Shown here piece after piece: positions 42,036 to 52,789 of a stretch of DNA of 54,657 nucleotides (its first letter is position 1; each line of letters starts with the position of its first letter). A program made the translations under genes and the position numbers. Origin of the DNA: Fragilariopsis cylindrus CCMP1102. Taxonomy: Eukaryota; Bacillariophyta; Bacillariophyceae; Bacillariales; Bacillariaceae. The stretch spans positions 25,001 through 79,657 of the forward strand of contig FMBT01000483.1 of NCBI GenBank assembly GCA_900095095.1. The letters run 5' to 3'. Under the pieces are notes generated by a model, which saw only the letters and a list, made by a program, of their open reading frames with translations, was not told the origin of the DNA and made no database searches.

Positions 42036-43060
42036 GGTTTGCTATGTCTGAATATTTCTAACTTTGCCCGAGCTACACTAATTTGCTTCGAAGTATAATA
42101 CCGGTATCCTATTATTATTAATGAAAAGGATGAAATAGAATAGAATAAAATACGTGAATCAACCGCATGAATCAACGTCTTTTGAAATCTACTAACGTTA
42201 CCGGTAGTAGTACTACGCCGGAATCATATATTTGAGAGTGAGTCATGAGTTATGAGTCAGTCACTTTTTGCAACTGCTGAAACCATGCTGGAAAGCATGT
42301 GGGACTGCATTAATCGTGACTGCATATTGTCATTCTCCAAAATCGAAAAACCAAAAACCACGACGAAAGATATTGAAAAGATCGAAGAAAACTCTTCTGG
42401 GTTTTCACTTGTGTACACGCAAGTGTAATAGACAGATCAAATGTATCGAGTGAATCTAAATCGAGAGGCGGAGCTAATTACCATACTACACACGTGCATC
42501 TGTTGTGATAAATTGGATGCTACGAAAGCGTGTCTCGAATGACAACATCATCAACACAACATCGTTACCCCCCCCCCCCCCTCAACTTCGCCGTAGCCTT
42601 CGTCGTCGTCGTTACCCCCTCCTTTCGTCTTGTCTTCGAGCCGTCATTGACGAAAACGAAGTATTCAAACAATTTCAAAATGTCGAATCTCTTACAAAAT
42701 GTCATCGCTCACACAAATTAGCAAAGAAGAAAGAACTACTCGTAGTACAGAAATAGAAAAGCGGTCGAATAGAGTAAGTTATGGTAATGGTCTGTGTTCA
42801 CGATAGACTGAAAATTGATTGTTGTTCAGATAGGTAAAGTGATCGAGTTTATTATTCTCGAGGTTGGCTACTTGGTTGGTTGGCTGGTTGGTTGGTTGGT
42901 GAGTTGGTTGTTGTCGTGGTTATTCTGTTACCATTTTTAATTCCCGTCACCTGTCGTTTGAAAAAGAAGAAAAATAGAGATAGAAATCATAGTGCTACTC
43001 TATAATGGAATCATATTGCTGCTATAAAAGATTTTGTAATTTTACGATAAGTCTTAAAGT
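42036..43060. other. Intergenic with poly-C and GGTT repeats
   Basis: 1 kb between the MsrA start and the PDE12-like stop. It contains C14 at 42568-42581, followed by a CGT-rich stretch, and a (GGTT)n-like repeat at about 42866-42912. No gene is convincing. Confidence 0.5.
42568..42581 (+). repeat. C14 homopolymer
   Basis: Fourteen consecutive C residues, exceptional in this AT-rich window where other long homopolymers are A or T. Confidence 0.9.
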
Positions 43061-46000
43061 CTATCTTTGATACCGACACCATTCAAAGTCACAGACAATA
43101 GATATATGGTCACTTGGCATGACCTCATTTGGCTGCATAAATGATAGATGGAGAACAATAATTCACAAAATATACAAGGTGCGTATTGTGCAAAATTGAG
43201 CTAGACATTTTAATCATCAAGGCATTATTACTATTTCATTTTTACTTACCATAGCAAAGAACGGTTCAACATCCTTAATCGATGGCATTGGAGCAGATCT
43301 TTTTGGTTGGAATCCAAATCTTTCATTCTTCGAAGCTTGACTACCAAAAATATAATCCAAAGTATCAATAAAACCAGGAGCATAGTTTGTAAACTTCGGC
43401 ATTTCTTTACAACCTGATTGTAAAATAGGAAAAGAACCTGGCAACTGAATAAAAGGAGGAGGAGGAGGAGATCGACCAGTAGTGCATGCAGTAGATAATG
43501 GTTTTGATTCTGTCGGTATCGATATTATTTTGTCTTGCCTCATCGTATCGTCATTTCTTTCAATTATATCAGCAGCGGTGTCATTATTCCTGTACTTAGA
43601 TTCGTCATGCTCAGTAATCATGGAATCTTCATCATCCCTCCCGTCCGAGTCCCATTGATATTTATAGAGATACTTCCAGCAATCGTGTTGATCTGATGCA
43701 AGAGATCTGGTATAGATTAACTGTGAAGCACCGGACAATGGGTCACTGTTTAAGTCCCCACAGAACATGAAAGGATACGGATATTCTTCTTCTTCTTCCA
43801 GACAGCTGTTGTTACTGCATGAATGATGACGACGACGACGAACCTCATCAATTTTCTTTAAAACAACGTATACTTGCATAGCTCGAATATGATCTGCTAG
43901 GGGATGATAAAATAGATGCGTATTCGCAACGATCAGAAAATTCGGTTGTTGTCCTTTTATTGGATTTTTGAGTTTGAGTGTTGCAATTTGAACTACTTGA
44001 CCAACTTTTTCCATTACCACTCTTCGTAATTCATTATGAGATTCTAATAAGAGGTTGATGTCTTTTATTGAATCCCATCTTGTTTGGGACAACACAGGAT
44101 CTATATTTGTTCCTTTCTCGGGATTATTATCGTCTTCGACAATATTGTCTGTTGTTGCATTATTCTGCTTTTCATCGTCGCGGTCGTCAATATCATTATT
44201 ATCAATATCTGATTGGAACAAATCCGATAAATTGAAAACCTCTGCCTTATCGACATCAAACATATCTCTTAACCAGAACATTGCACATCCCTCTCGTTGA
44301 GATGATGCTTTATTGGAATAATATCCATCATATCCCATTGATTGGAATACAGGTTCTAAGTACGTATCATATACTGAACCATCGACCTCCTGAAGACATA
44401 TAATATCCGATCTATATGCTAATAATTCACCGACAATCATAGGAATTCGTCTATTCTTTTTAATGTGATCGTAATTCTTTACGTGTGGATACGTTGTTGT
44501 ACCATCATCTAATTGTCGTGACACGTATAGATCAGCTAATATATTGTATGTACACATACGTATTGTCGAAAAGGAAGAAGACGACGACGACGATCGTTTC
44601 GTAGCAGTAAATTCATCTCGGAGTGGATTCACAATTGGCATAAATGGAAGTGTTTCTATCAAATTTTCAAATTTGAATGCCTCTTCGAAGCATTTACTAC
44701 TACTACTACTACTACTACTACCGTCATGATCAGAATGATATCCATCCCTAACAGGACAAATAACAACATATAATGTTTTTCCGATATGATGTGCTTGCGG
44801 AACAAATGAATGACTATCATGAAGTACCAATTCAAATTCTTCGTGTTCTTCTTCTCCTTTATCCTTCTCTTCTTTATTCGTATCAATATTGTCGTCGTAT
44901 TTATGACCACTACTATTATTTTTGCTTTTCCCCACAAACCATGATACTTCTGCTCTCGTAGCATGCAATAACGTGGTTTGGATAACAATCGGAATTCCAA
45001 CAAATAACTTACTCTGAAATGATTCAAACATATGCGTAGCGAGTATTACCGGTGGATTCGATAACACATTAAATTGAAAATTTGTAATATTATTGTTACT
45101 AATGTTGCTGCTGTTGGGTGACAATTTCATATTATTATTTTCATGATGTGTACCATCGTTGTCATTATTACTACTTCCTTTTTTGTCCGCATCAGCATCA
45201 GCATCAGCATCAGCATCGTCTGACAAGGACAGTATTGACAATTCAAGTCCTACAGATGATGATGATGATGTTGTAGTTGTGTTAGTCATCGTCGTCGTCG
45301 TCTTCGTATAATCTTTCTGTTCCTGTGAATTGCAATGCAATAATAATAACGACTCTATTTTTTTAGACAATTCGATTGTAGATAATTCATCGATGTGGAT
45401 TGGTCGTCTGTTAATGTTGGTTATAGTGTTATTGGTAGTAAAAGCAATAGCAGTACTAGTGGTATCATTCTTCGTCGTCGTCGTTATCGTTGTCGTCGTC
45501 GTACTTGTAGTACTTGTAAATAATCGTGTAGTACACAACGTCGACGACGACGTCCTATCATAATTGATTTTTTGTTGTTTTTTCTTGCTCTTATTCTTCT
45601 TACTTTTGTTCTTTAAAGTAGTAATCTTTTTCATAATTGAAATTTCTAGTCTCTTATAGGCACGATCAGCATTTTCTGTCGCATCTCGATTTAAATGAAC
45701 ATGAAAATGATGAATTTGGTTCTTCTTCTTCCTCCTTTTCTTATTTTCTTCTTCGATCTCCTCCTGTTCTGTTTTCTGATGATTTTCTTCCATATAAAGA
45801 TCAAGATCGAATGATACAATCAAATTATTTGAATCATATTTGTTCATATCAATAATTGTATCATAACTCCATGATGCTGACGTTGGCGCTGGTGTTGATG
45901 CTGGTACTGATGCTGGTTCGTCGTCGTCGTCGTCAACGTCGCCAACGTCGTTTTTTATATCATTATCGTTATCATTATCATCGTTGTTGTTGTTGTTGAT

Positions 46001-46435
46001 GATGTCATATTGCTTGTATTTGTTGTTGTTGTTGTTGTTGTCATCTTTCTCACCAAAAATACGACGAGGATCGATACGATATGTATCATCCTTTTTTGAC
46101 TCAAAATCTTGCCATTTTTTTGGCAGTGATAACACGGTAAGAAGATTATTATTATTATTATTATTCTTGTTCTTGTTCTTGTTTTCGTTATTTTTCTTCG
46201 AGGAAGAGGAGGTCGTTATTGTGGATGACATCCGTCTTAATACGGTTCTGGTTTTTTTTGTTGACGCTGCTGTTGAGTACGAGAATAATGAACGATGATA
46301 ATGATGATGTCGCAGTAGTAGTGTTGGTGATGGTGATGGTGAAAATATCAAAAATGCCGTAGTAGTCGTTTTTGACGACAACGTGTTGAAAGATATGATG
46401 TGTAAGAAATGATGAAAATTTATCAATACTTTCAT
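43061..46435 (-). CDS. 2',5'-phosphodiesterase 12 / CCR4-type exonuclease (EEP family), two exons
   Basis: Metal-dependent phosphodiesterase close to PDE12, which trims poly(A) or 2',5'-oligoadenylate, often in mitochondria. The ATG at 46435 (MKVLINFHHFL) starts a His/Ser-rich, mitochondrial-presequence-like leader. About 550 residues of Asn/Asp/Lys/Thr low complexity follow, with islands such as PRRIFGEKDD and VLSNPPVILATHMFESFQSK. The EEP core has MCTYNILADLYVS, DIICLQEVDG (Glu), SQREGCAMFW, ANTHLFYHPLADHIRAMQ, FMFCGDLNSDPLSGA (Asp, Asn), FTNYAPGFIDTLDYIFG. Exon 1 ends after FFAM at 43250 with donor GTAAGT. The intron is 117 nt; exon 2 (43132-43061) supplies PNEVMPSDHISIVCDFEW with the catalytic SDH and then the stop. 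Without splicing the His would be lost, which confirms the exon. Confidence 0.9.
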
Positions 46436-47080
46436 CTGTGTTTGGCTGCGTACAGTACTACGTGTATGTAACACCACACAAAGTAGTCCTTCCTAGTTTC
46501 GTCGGCACCACTGCTTGTTAAACCCTACCTGTGATTTGATGAACGGTATTTAGTAGATCAATCAGTACGTTTTCGTTGAAGAAAGCAAAAGTGAAACGAT
46601 GCTGTTATGAGCAAGACTTCGCCTTTGATGGTTGAGAAGTCGTATGTTGTGCTAGTCGTTTGATTTGATTGAATTGATCGGATTGATTTGAGTATTACTG
46701 TACTTGAAGGTACATACATTATTTTCATTTTCCCGATTTCTGTTCGATTCTAGTCAATCGAGTCACGGATCATCCGGGACTGCGATTTTTCAAATTTTTT
46801 TTAAAAAATTGGTCGTCGCGCTGAGATGTCGAGCCGTCAAAACTACTACGGTTATAAACGCTATTCTTTTCGGACCGTTGCTCTGCCGCTGCTTGCTAAG
46901 TTAGTTTTTACATTGAATATACGGTACCACAATCGGAACAGACGACTTCTTTTCGAACAATCGAATTGAATTGAATTGAATTGAATCGCAGAACCATATT
47001 GAATACAGTACAGTACAGTATCATACATACAGTACAGTAAAAAGAAACACATCACATCACATCACATCACATCCACAACC
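46436..47080. other. Divergent region with short tandem repeats
   Basis: 645 bp between the PDE12-like start and the ARL8-like start. Contains (GAATT)n at about 46966-46984, ACAGT repeats at 47005-47040, and (ATCAC)n at 47050-47073 immediately before the ATG at 47081. No gene. Confidence 0.55.
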
Positions 47081-47843
47081 ATGGGTGCAGTACTAGCTAA
47101 ATTATTACAGGTATTCTGGACTAAGAAACTGGATATCGTTGTCATTGGTCTCGAAAATAGGTACGTCGTCCGTCGTTAAAGTTATGATTTTATGGTATTA
47201 TTGTTATTATTCTTCATTACCGTATGATTATCGTTTAAACGAGATGATGATGGTAGTTGTAGAATATGTATCTCATTTTTTGTTCTGTTTTCTGTAACGG
47301 TACGTTCGATATTTCTTTACTGTAACGTTACTATTTCCAATAAAATAATAATCTTGACCAAATTAAAAAATTTAAAAAAACAAAAAAAGTGGAAAAACAA
47401 CATTATTATCAGTATTGGCACATGGTGAGGCAATTGAAACGGTACCAACCATTGGTTTAAATGTCAAAGTATTTAAAAAAGGTCAAGTGAATATGAAATG
47501 TTGGGATATTGGTGGACAGGAACAATACCGGAGTGAATGGAGCCGATACACCAAAGGGTGTGATGTGGTGTTATATGTGGTAGACGCGGCGGCACCACAA
47601 AAATTATCGACGGCGAAAAAAGAATTACATAAGTTGTTAGATGATGGATCGATTGGAACTACACCCATGTTAATTTGTGCCAATAAAATTGATTTGTCAC
47701 CACATGTGGGTGAAGCGGAATTAATTGATAAATTACAATTAAATTATGTCATGGAAACACCCTGGATGGTCTTACCAATAAGTGCCTTAGAATGTACGAA
47801 TATTGAACAAGTGGTGGAATGGTTAACAGCACAAGGAAAATAA
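47081..47843 (+). CDS. ARL8-like small GTPase, two exons
   Basis: Arf-like GTPase; ARL8 proteins sit on lysosomal or vacuolar membranes and link them to motors. Exon 1 (47081-47160) encodes MGAVLAKLLQVFW, an amphipathic N-terminal helix, and the start of the P-loop VVIGLENS. The 229-nt intron (47161-47389, GTACGT to AAAAAG) interrupts the P-loop; exon 2 continues GKTTLLSVLAHGEAIETVPT with switch I Thr (PTIGLNV), switch II WDIGGQEQYRSEW, ANKIDL (guanine specificity) and ISALE. The length, about 177 residues, is normal. Gly2 is present, but ARL8s are usually N-acetylated rather than myristoylated. Assignment to ARL8 rests on the overall spacing and the WDIGGQ.(Y/F)RS.W.RY pattern; another Arl class is possible. 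No low-complexity inserts. Confidence 0.9.
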
Positions 47844-48288
47844 GAATATATAATGAAATGAAATGAAATGAAATGAAATGAAATGAAATGAAATGAAATG
47901 AAAATGAAAATGAAAATGAAATGTATCGAATGTTATCTTGAAAAGAAAGAAACAGGCTCCTCACAACACATACAAAAAATGCACACACGTACCACAAAAA
48001 GAAGATGAAAAACCGAGATTAGGATTTTTGGATAAAACAAGATCTCGTTCGTAATACTATTTACAATTATTTTTATGTCACATGCGTTTATAGTAGAATC
48101 CATTTGTTTAACTTATTTTTTGTATTATCATTCTTACTATAATTATTCAATACCGAACAAATGTTATTTAATTTATTTATTGCTTTATAGCCCCCATGTC
48201 AAGACAGAAAGGGGTTTAAATTATTTTTTTAATAGAATTTGTAATTTTTGTTCTTAAAAGCAGGAGGCAACCAAGACAAGGCAATTGT
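47844..48288. repeat. Convergent spacer with (AAATG)n
   Basis: (AAATG)n pentanucleotide repeat at about 47853-47922, just 3' of the ARL8-like stop, grading into AAAATG units. The remainder is AT-rich 3' flank. No gene. Confidence 0.7.
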
Positions 48289-51139
48289 TTACAGAAACCA
48301 TGGAGCTTCTGCTTCGATCACCTTCTTATCAAAACGCTTTGTCGGGGCTAGTACGAATTCCCTAGGTCGGTCCTTATCATGAAGAGCAACACTGCGTCAT
48401 ATATAGATAGATATTATAAAAGAAAGACAAAGGAAGAGGGGGGGCAATAATTAGTCAATCGGTACGGCAGCATCGGGATGAAGACAAGAAGATCCCATAG
48501 ATGATAAGAAGCATCGCAGCGACAACAAAAGAAGAAGAAAAACTTACCGGCAATCCAATCGAACATGTCGGACGGGTTTACCTTCCTTCGTCAAGATACA
48601 AGCATAGTCGGCATCGTTGGAATCACAAAATTCTAATGAAATATCATCATCACTGGAAAATACTTTGACACGACTTTCTGGTCCGCAGGCACCCTGGACG
48701 GCACGTTCTGCTAACATTTGTTGCCAAAATTTACCACCGTTGGCGTCCACCGCTAAATGTGCACTAACACATTGGAATGCGCCGGTCAATATAGATTCTA
48801 CGCCACGTTGACCCCAACATCCGGCACGCCAAACAACGGATCCGTATCCATTCCGTTTCCCTAAATGTTCCATCACATCAATGGGATCACGTCCATTTAA
48901 GGTTTCCACGATCACACCATAACTTTGTAATTTTTCTTTCCGTTCTAACGTTTGAGATAATTCCTTTTGGATCATTTGAGTAGCAGCAAGTGCTGCATTT
49001 TGATATTCCATTGCTGCTTCCGCTGCACTTTCTGCCTCACCCGTTTCAACTGCCATCATAGCTGCCATTGCAGCCTTGGATGCAGCTTCCGCGGCTCTGT
49101 AGATCCAATAATTAAAATTTAAAAACAGAAATAGCATACAAATGTATTAGATACAGTGTCATATATATGCACGCTACTACTTAAGTAACTAAATAATATC
49201 AGTGGATGACAGGGATGAAAAAGTATATAAAGGTAGTAAATAATGAACTTACGCTGCAGCGGCTCGTGCCGCACCCTCCGCTTGTGTACTTCGTCCCCTT
49301 CTTAGTAATACACGGGTTGGTTTTCGTCCCTCTGCCGACCAAAATTCTTCTACGTTGACACCATCCGGTAGATTCGGATCATCATTCGTTAGGGGAAGAC
49401 TTTCTAGATCAGTCGCATCCAGTACAAGAATACGTTCCACACCGACGGGTAAATCCTTCCCAAAGGTTGCAAGCCATCTGAGTCCATTTAGTCGTGATTT
49501 AATGTTATTTTTTGCATCCAGTGGACCTATTAATATTAATATTAATATTAATGTTGTTATCAGTTTAAAACATCAACAAAACAAAAGGATTTGAGCGAAA
49601 GTCATTTCTGATATGGCATCTCATGAAACAATGCCAGTTCCGGAATGTCACGATCAAGTTCTTGTGGAAGTTAGACGGAAAAAGTAAAACATGTCATACA
49701 GGAAAAAGAAAAACATACTACATACCATTTCGGCCAACTCTTGGGAAGGTACCAATCACCGCGTCGACTTGGTCGTACCATGGCATAGTAACACGATCAC
49801 TCGATCGTTTTTGTTCTTCAGTATCTCCAAAGAAAGAACCGTATTCATCATCCTCATCGTCGTCGTCGTTCATAGCTAGTCCTGAGAATGATTTATCTGC
49901 ATCTGCATCATCATCATCATCATCGTCGTCGTCGTTGGCCCAAATATGCTCTGGTGGGGGTGCCATTTCATAACTACCAAAATCACGAAAGGATAATGTT
50001 TTACCACCAGAGGATGTACCGAATGCATTACCCATTGATGCAAATGCTTTTAGGTTGTCACTATCCACAACACTACAATGTAATAATCCTAATGGTCGTC
50101 CATGCCGTCGTCGATGATTCCGTGCCATGATATGGAATTTAGAATTCACACGTTCAATATAGGGTGAAATCAAAGTGTTACATTCTTCTGTGAGGATCCG
50201 ACCCATGGACACATCAAGAGAAGATTGACTATGCAAGGCTTGTGCACCATTCCCTGCACGGCCCGGGACCGGATCGGGTGCACCAATCACAATCCGTGAA
50301 ACACCACTGAGTTCAATTAATTGTGTGATGGGTGGTAGGCTTTCACCACGACGTCCGGATATGGGTTCCAACGTCACATATAATGTGGCGGAGGCCAGAT
50401 CATCGCGGAGTTTCCACGTGGCAGAGGATTGTGTTGGCCAGGTGACACACCATTCACGGAGTGGTGTGATGTCTAATCCAGCTTGTTCTAAGACATCCTG
50501 GATGGCATCCTTGGCATAGGTGGAACGACCTAATCCCAATACCTGTCCATCCGCTGAGATCAAAACAGCACCCACAGTCGGATTAGGATACGCATTACCC
50601 TCGGTTTGTGCTTTGGCATACTCAATAGCTAAACGCATATGACTTTCATCGATTAATAATTGTACTTCGTCTTCCACAGACACCGACATAGCCACCTCTT
50701 CTTCTTCTTCAGCAATGGTACTGGTAGAAACAATTTCTTCTATCTCCACCTGCTCTTCAATTTGCTGGAATCCTTCTACTTCTACTTCTGGTTCTTCTTC
50801 TTCTTCCACTTCTTGTACCTCTTCTTCTTCTTCACGTTCGACCAAGATTTCAACCTCTCCACTTTCTGAACTATGCGGTGCCCGATTCTTACTTCGACGA
50901 GAAGAACGACGACCAGATAAGGTCGTCTCGACTACACTACTGTCAGGCATAGTAGATGATGTTGGTTGCGAGTGTTGTTGCCGTTGAGCAACACGAGAGG
51001 TTGTCAGTAATGGAACAAACGACGAAATCATCGTCGGCATGAACGTACAAAATAATAATGATATGGCCGCTACGACGACCAACACCACATTCTTCTGATT
51101 GTTTCTTCGTGCGAACGGAGCCATCGTCATCATCATCAT
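48289..51139 (-). CDS. RibD/PYRR-like riboflavin biosynthesis protein, four exons
   Basis: Exons: 51139-49726, 49526-49253, 49096-48548, 48391-48289; each junction has GT-AG edges and keeps frame (779 residues). The N-terminus has a hydrophobic leader (KNVVLVVVAAISLLFCTFMP, then ISSFVPLL) consistent with plastid targeting, then acidic Glu runs. The RibD deaminase fold follows: MRLAIEYAKAQTEGNAYPNP, TVGAVLISADGQVLGLGRST, ATLYVTLEPISG, IVIGAPDPVPGRAGNGAQAL. The zinc ligands are absent: the usual HAE is gone and the PCxH/PPC cysteines read EPIS and LPPI, as in plant PYRR, whose deaminase is dead and whose reductase is active. The remaining exons give GVERILVLDATDL, an Ala-rich helix, GYGSVVWRAGCWGQRGVESI, VDANGGKFWQQML and REFVLAPTKRFDKK, plausibly the reductase half, though divergent. 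The last exon is only 34 codons. Confidence 0.8.
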
Positions 51140-51635
51140 CTCAAAATAATTGTTTTCTTTTCGGATACTGAATTAACGGTCTCTCTCGTTTACTCTATGT
51201 TACAATCGACCGAATCGAAATTTAGCATCAAAAAAAGATGGTGCCTATGATGCAACATAAAACAAGAAAAAGGATTCGAAAAAGATTTGTTTATTTTGGT
51301 TGGGCGGGGGCGTGTCAATATATATGGACGTGTAGTTCCAAGTAGCAAATTTTAAAAAAGACACCACAGCCACTCCAACAGCTTGCGAATTCTGTTCAGT
51401 TCGAGCAAGAAGCGCATCAAAAAGGCCAAACGTGGATAGTGTTGGCTGAAACACGCACGAAAAAATTATTTCGTTCCAAGCAGATGACGCACGGTGAGAC
51501 GCTGTCTAGCTGTGTTGTCGCGCCATCATAAAAATAAAAATACCTTCTCTCACAATTTTTTTCTATCTCGAGGACCGAAGAACTTCAAAGCAACTCTTCC
51601 AAATATCAGTACTAGTACGATCAAACAACACAACA
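51140..51635. other. Divergent promoter region
   Basis: About 500 bp between the riboflavin gene and the haemoglobin gene. No gene seen; the 5' side of the haemoglobin has a 'tcagtactagtacgatcaaac' leader. Confidence 0.45.
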
Positions 51636-52256
51636 ATGAGTAAACAAGAATTACAACACCGGGCCTACAAGGCGAGTGGTGTCTCTTATGAAGAATCCTT
51701 GAAGGTCACTCAGTTAGTTCCATGTCTCTACGAACGATTAGGTTCTGAAAGAGGTTGTGAAACACTGTCACAATTATTTTATGATGCTGTGTTTGAGGAT
51801 ACAGATAATGTTTGGTTTCTGAATATCTTTGTGAGTAGTACCAAAAGAGAAGCGGTGGAGAATCAATATCGATTTTTTGTGCAGATGTTCGGTGGACCTG
51901 CTCTCTATAAACAAAAGAAAGGTAAATATACCAGATTAGTTGGTCGGCATGCAGCCTATCCAATCGGACATACTGCTGCCGATCATTGGGTGAAACACAT
52001 GGAGGATGCAATGAATGAACATCCGAATCTAAATAAATTAAACAAGAATAGCAATAATGACGGTGATGATGATGATGATGATGATGATGATAATAATAAT
52101 AATACTAGAATGAATGAGAACGATATCATTGAAACGAAAGAAGCGATGCGTTTATATTTCCGATACACGGCTCATTACATTGTGGTGGCAAAAGAATATA
52201 TGAGAGATGATCAGCTTAGTGGTGGAACTGGTGTAGACGAGGGAAGAGTTTGGTGA
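51636..52256 (+). CDS. Group-2 truncated (2-on-2) haemoglobin
   Basis: Haem protein related to plant GLB3 and bacterial TrHbO, which bind O2 or NO. About 206 residues. Order: SGVSYEESLKVTQLVPCLYE, LFYDAVFEDTDNVWFLNIF, SSTKREAVENQYRFFVQMFG and GPALYKQKKG, then GRHAAYPIGHTAADHW with the likely proximal His at residue 105, VKHMEDAMN, and the last helix AMRLYFRYTAHYIVVAKEYM. Between the G and H helices an insertion of about 30 residues contains nine Asp and four Asn encoded by GAT/AAT repeats. An insertion there would loop away from the haem pocket, so function can be retained. The ATG at 51636 lies in an ACAACA leader. The low-complexity insertion is lineage-specific by inference. No signal peptide is seen, so probably cytosolic. 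Confidence 0.9.
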   Translation: MSKQELQHRAYKASGVSYEESLKVTQLVPCLYERLGSERGCETLSQLFYDAVFEDTDNVWFLNIFVSSTKREAVENQYRFFVQMFGGPALYKQKKGKYTRLVGRHAAYPIGHTAADHWVKHMEDAMNEHPNLNKLNKNSNNDGDDDDDDDDDNNNNTRMNENDIIETKEAMRLYFRYTAHYIVVAKEYMRDDQLSGGTGVDEGRVW

Positions 52257-52789
52257 AATAGGGGAAAAGGAAAGGAAAGGAAAGGAAAGACAACGAAGAA
52301 TGAGAGAGAGAGAGAGAGAGAGAGAACAAAAATTAACGATATATGAAAATGAGGAATTCATTCCTCTTATCCATGCTAAACCCAACAGATAGCATCTTGA
52401 CTGGACCAAAACAACCATTTCTCCCATTGTCGAATGTGTTTTTATTAAGCTGCCGCAACGACGTGGATGGGGGGAGAATCTTGTTGTTTTTCACTCCAAG
52501 GAAGAAAATTCCAACGTGGCGAATCGAATCGAGAAGCAGCAACACCTAGTAGAAACGAAAGGTAAGAAATCAAGGCTAGTAGATAACGTTTATTAAGAGA
52601 AATTTTTGAGAACAACTGAAGGTAGACGAAAGAGAAACGTAGAATTGAAAATGGAATAAATGAAGTTAAATTAAATTACATTACATTAATTAGTAAACAT
52701 AGTAACATATAGAGATCATCATATAGCGGGTGGTTTATTGGTTGGTAGGACTAGATTGACATTTTGTACTTATTACTATTTTGTCTCTC
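52257..52789. repeat. Convergent spacer with (AAAGG)n and (GA)n
   Basis: AAAGG pentamer repeats at about 52266-52290, then (GA)n at about 52302-52325, both 3' of the haemoglobin stop. The rest is AT-rich 3' flank. No gene. Confidence 0.6.

Noticed and set aside
42505..42756. Plus-strand frame with a Pro run
   Set aside because: The Pro run comes from the C14 homopolymer; the rest lacks motif or coding character.
47853..47922. CRISPR-like regular repeat
   Set aside because: It is a simple AAATG pentanucleotide repeat with no spacers.
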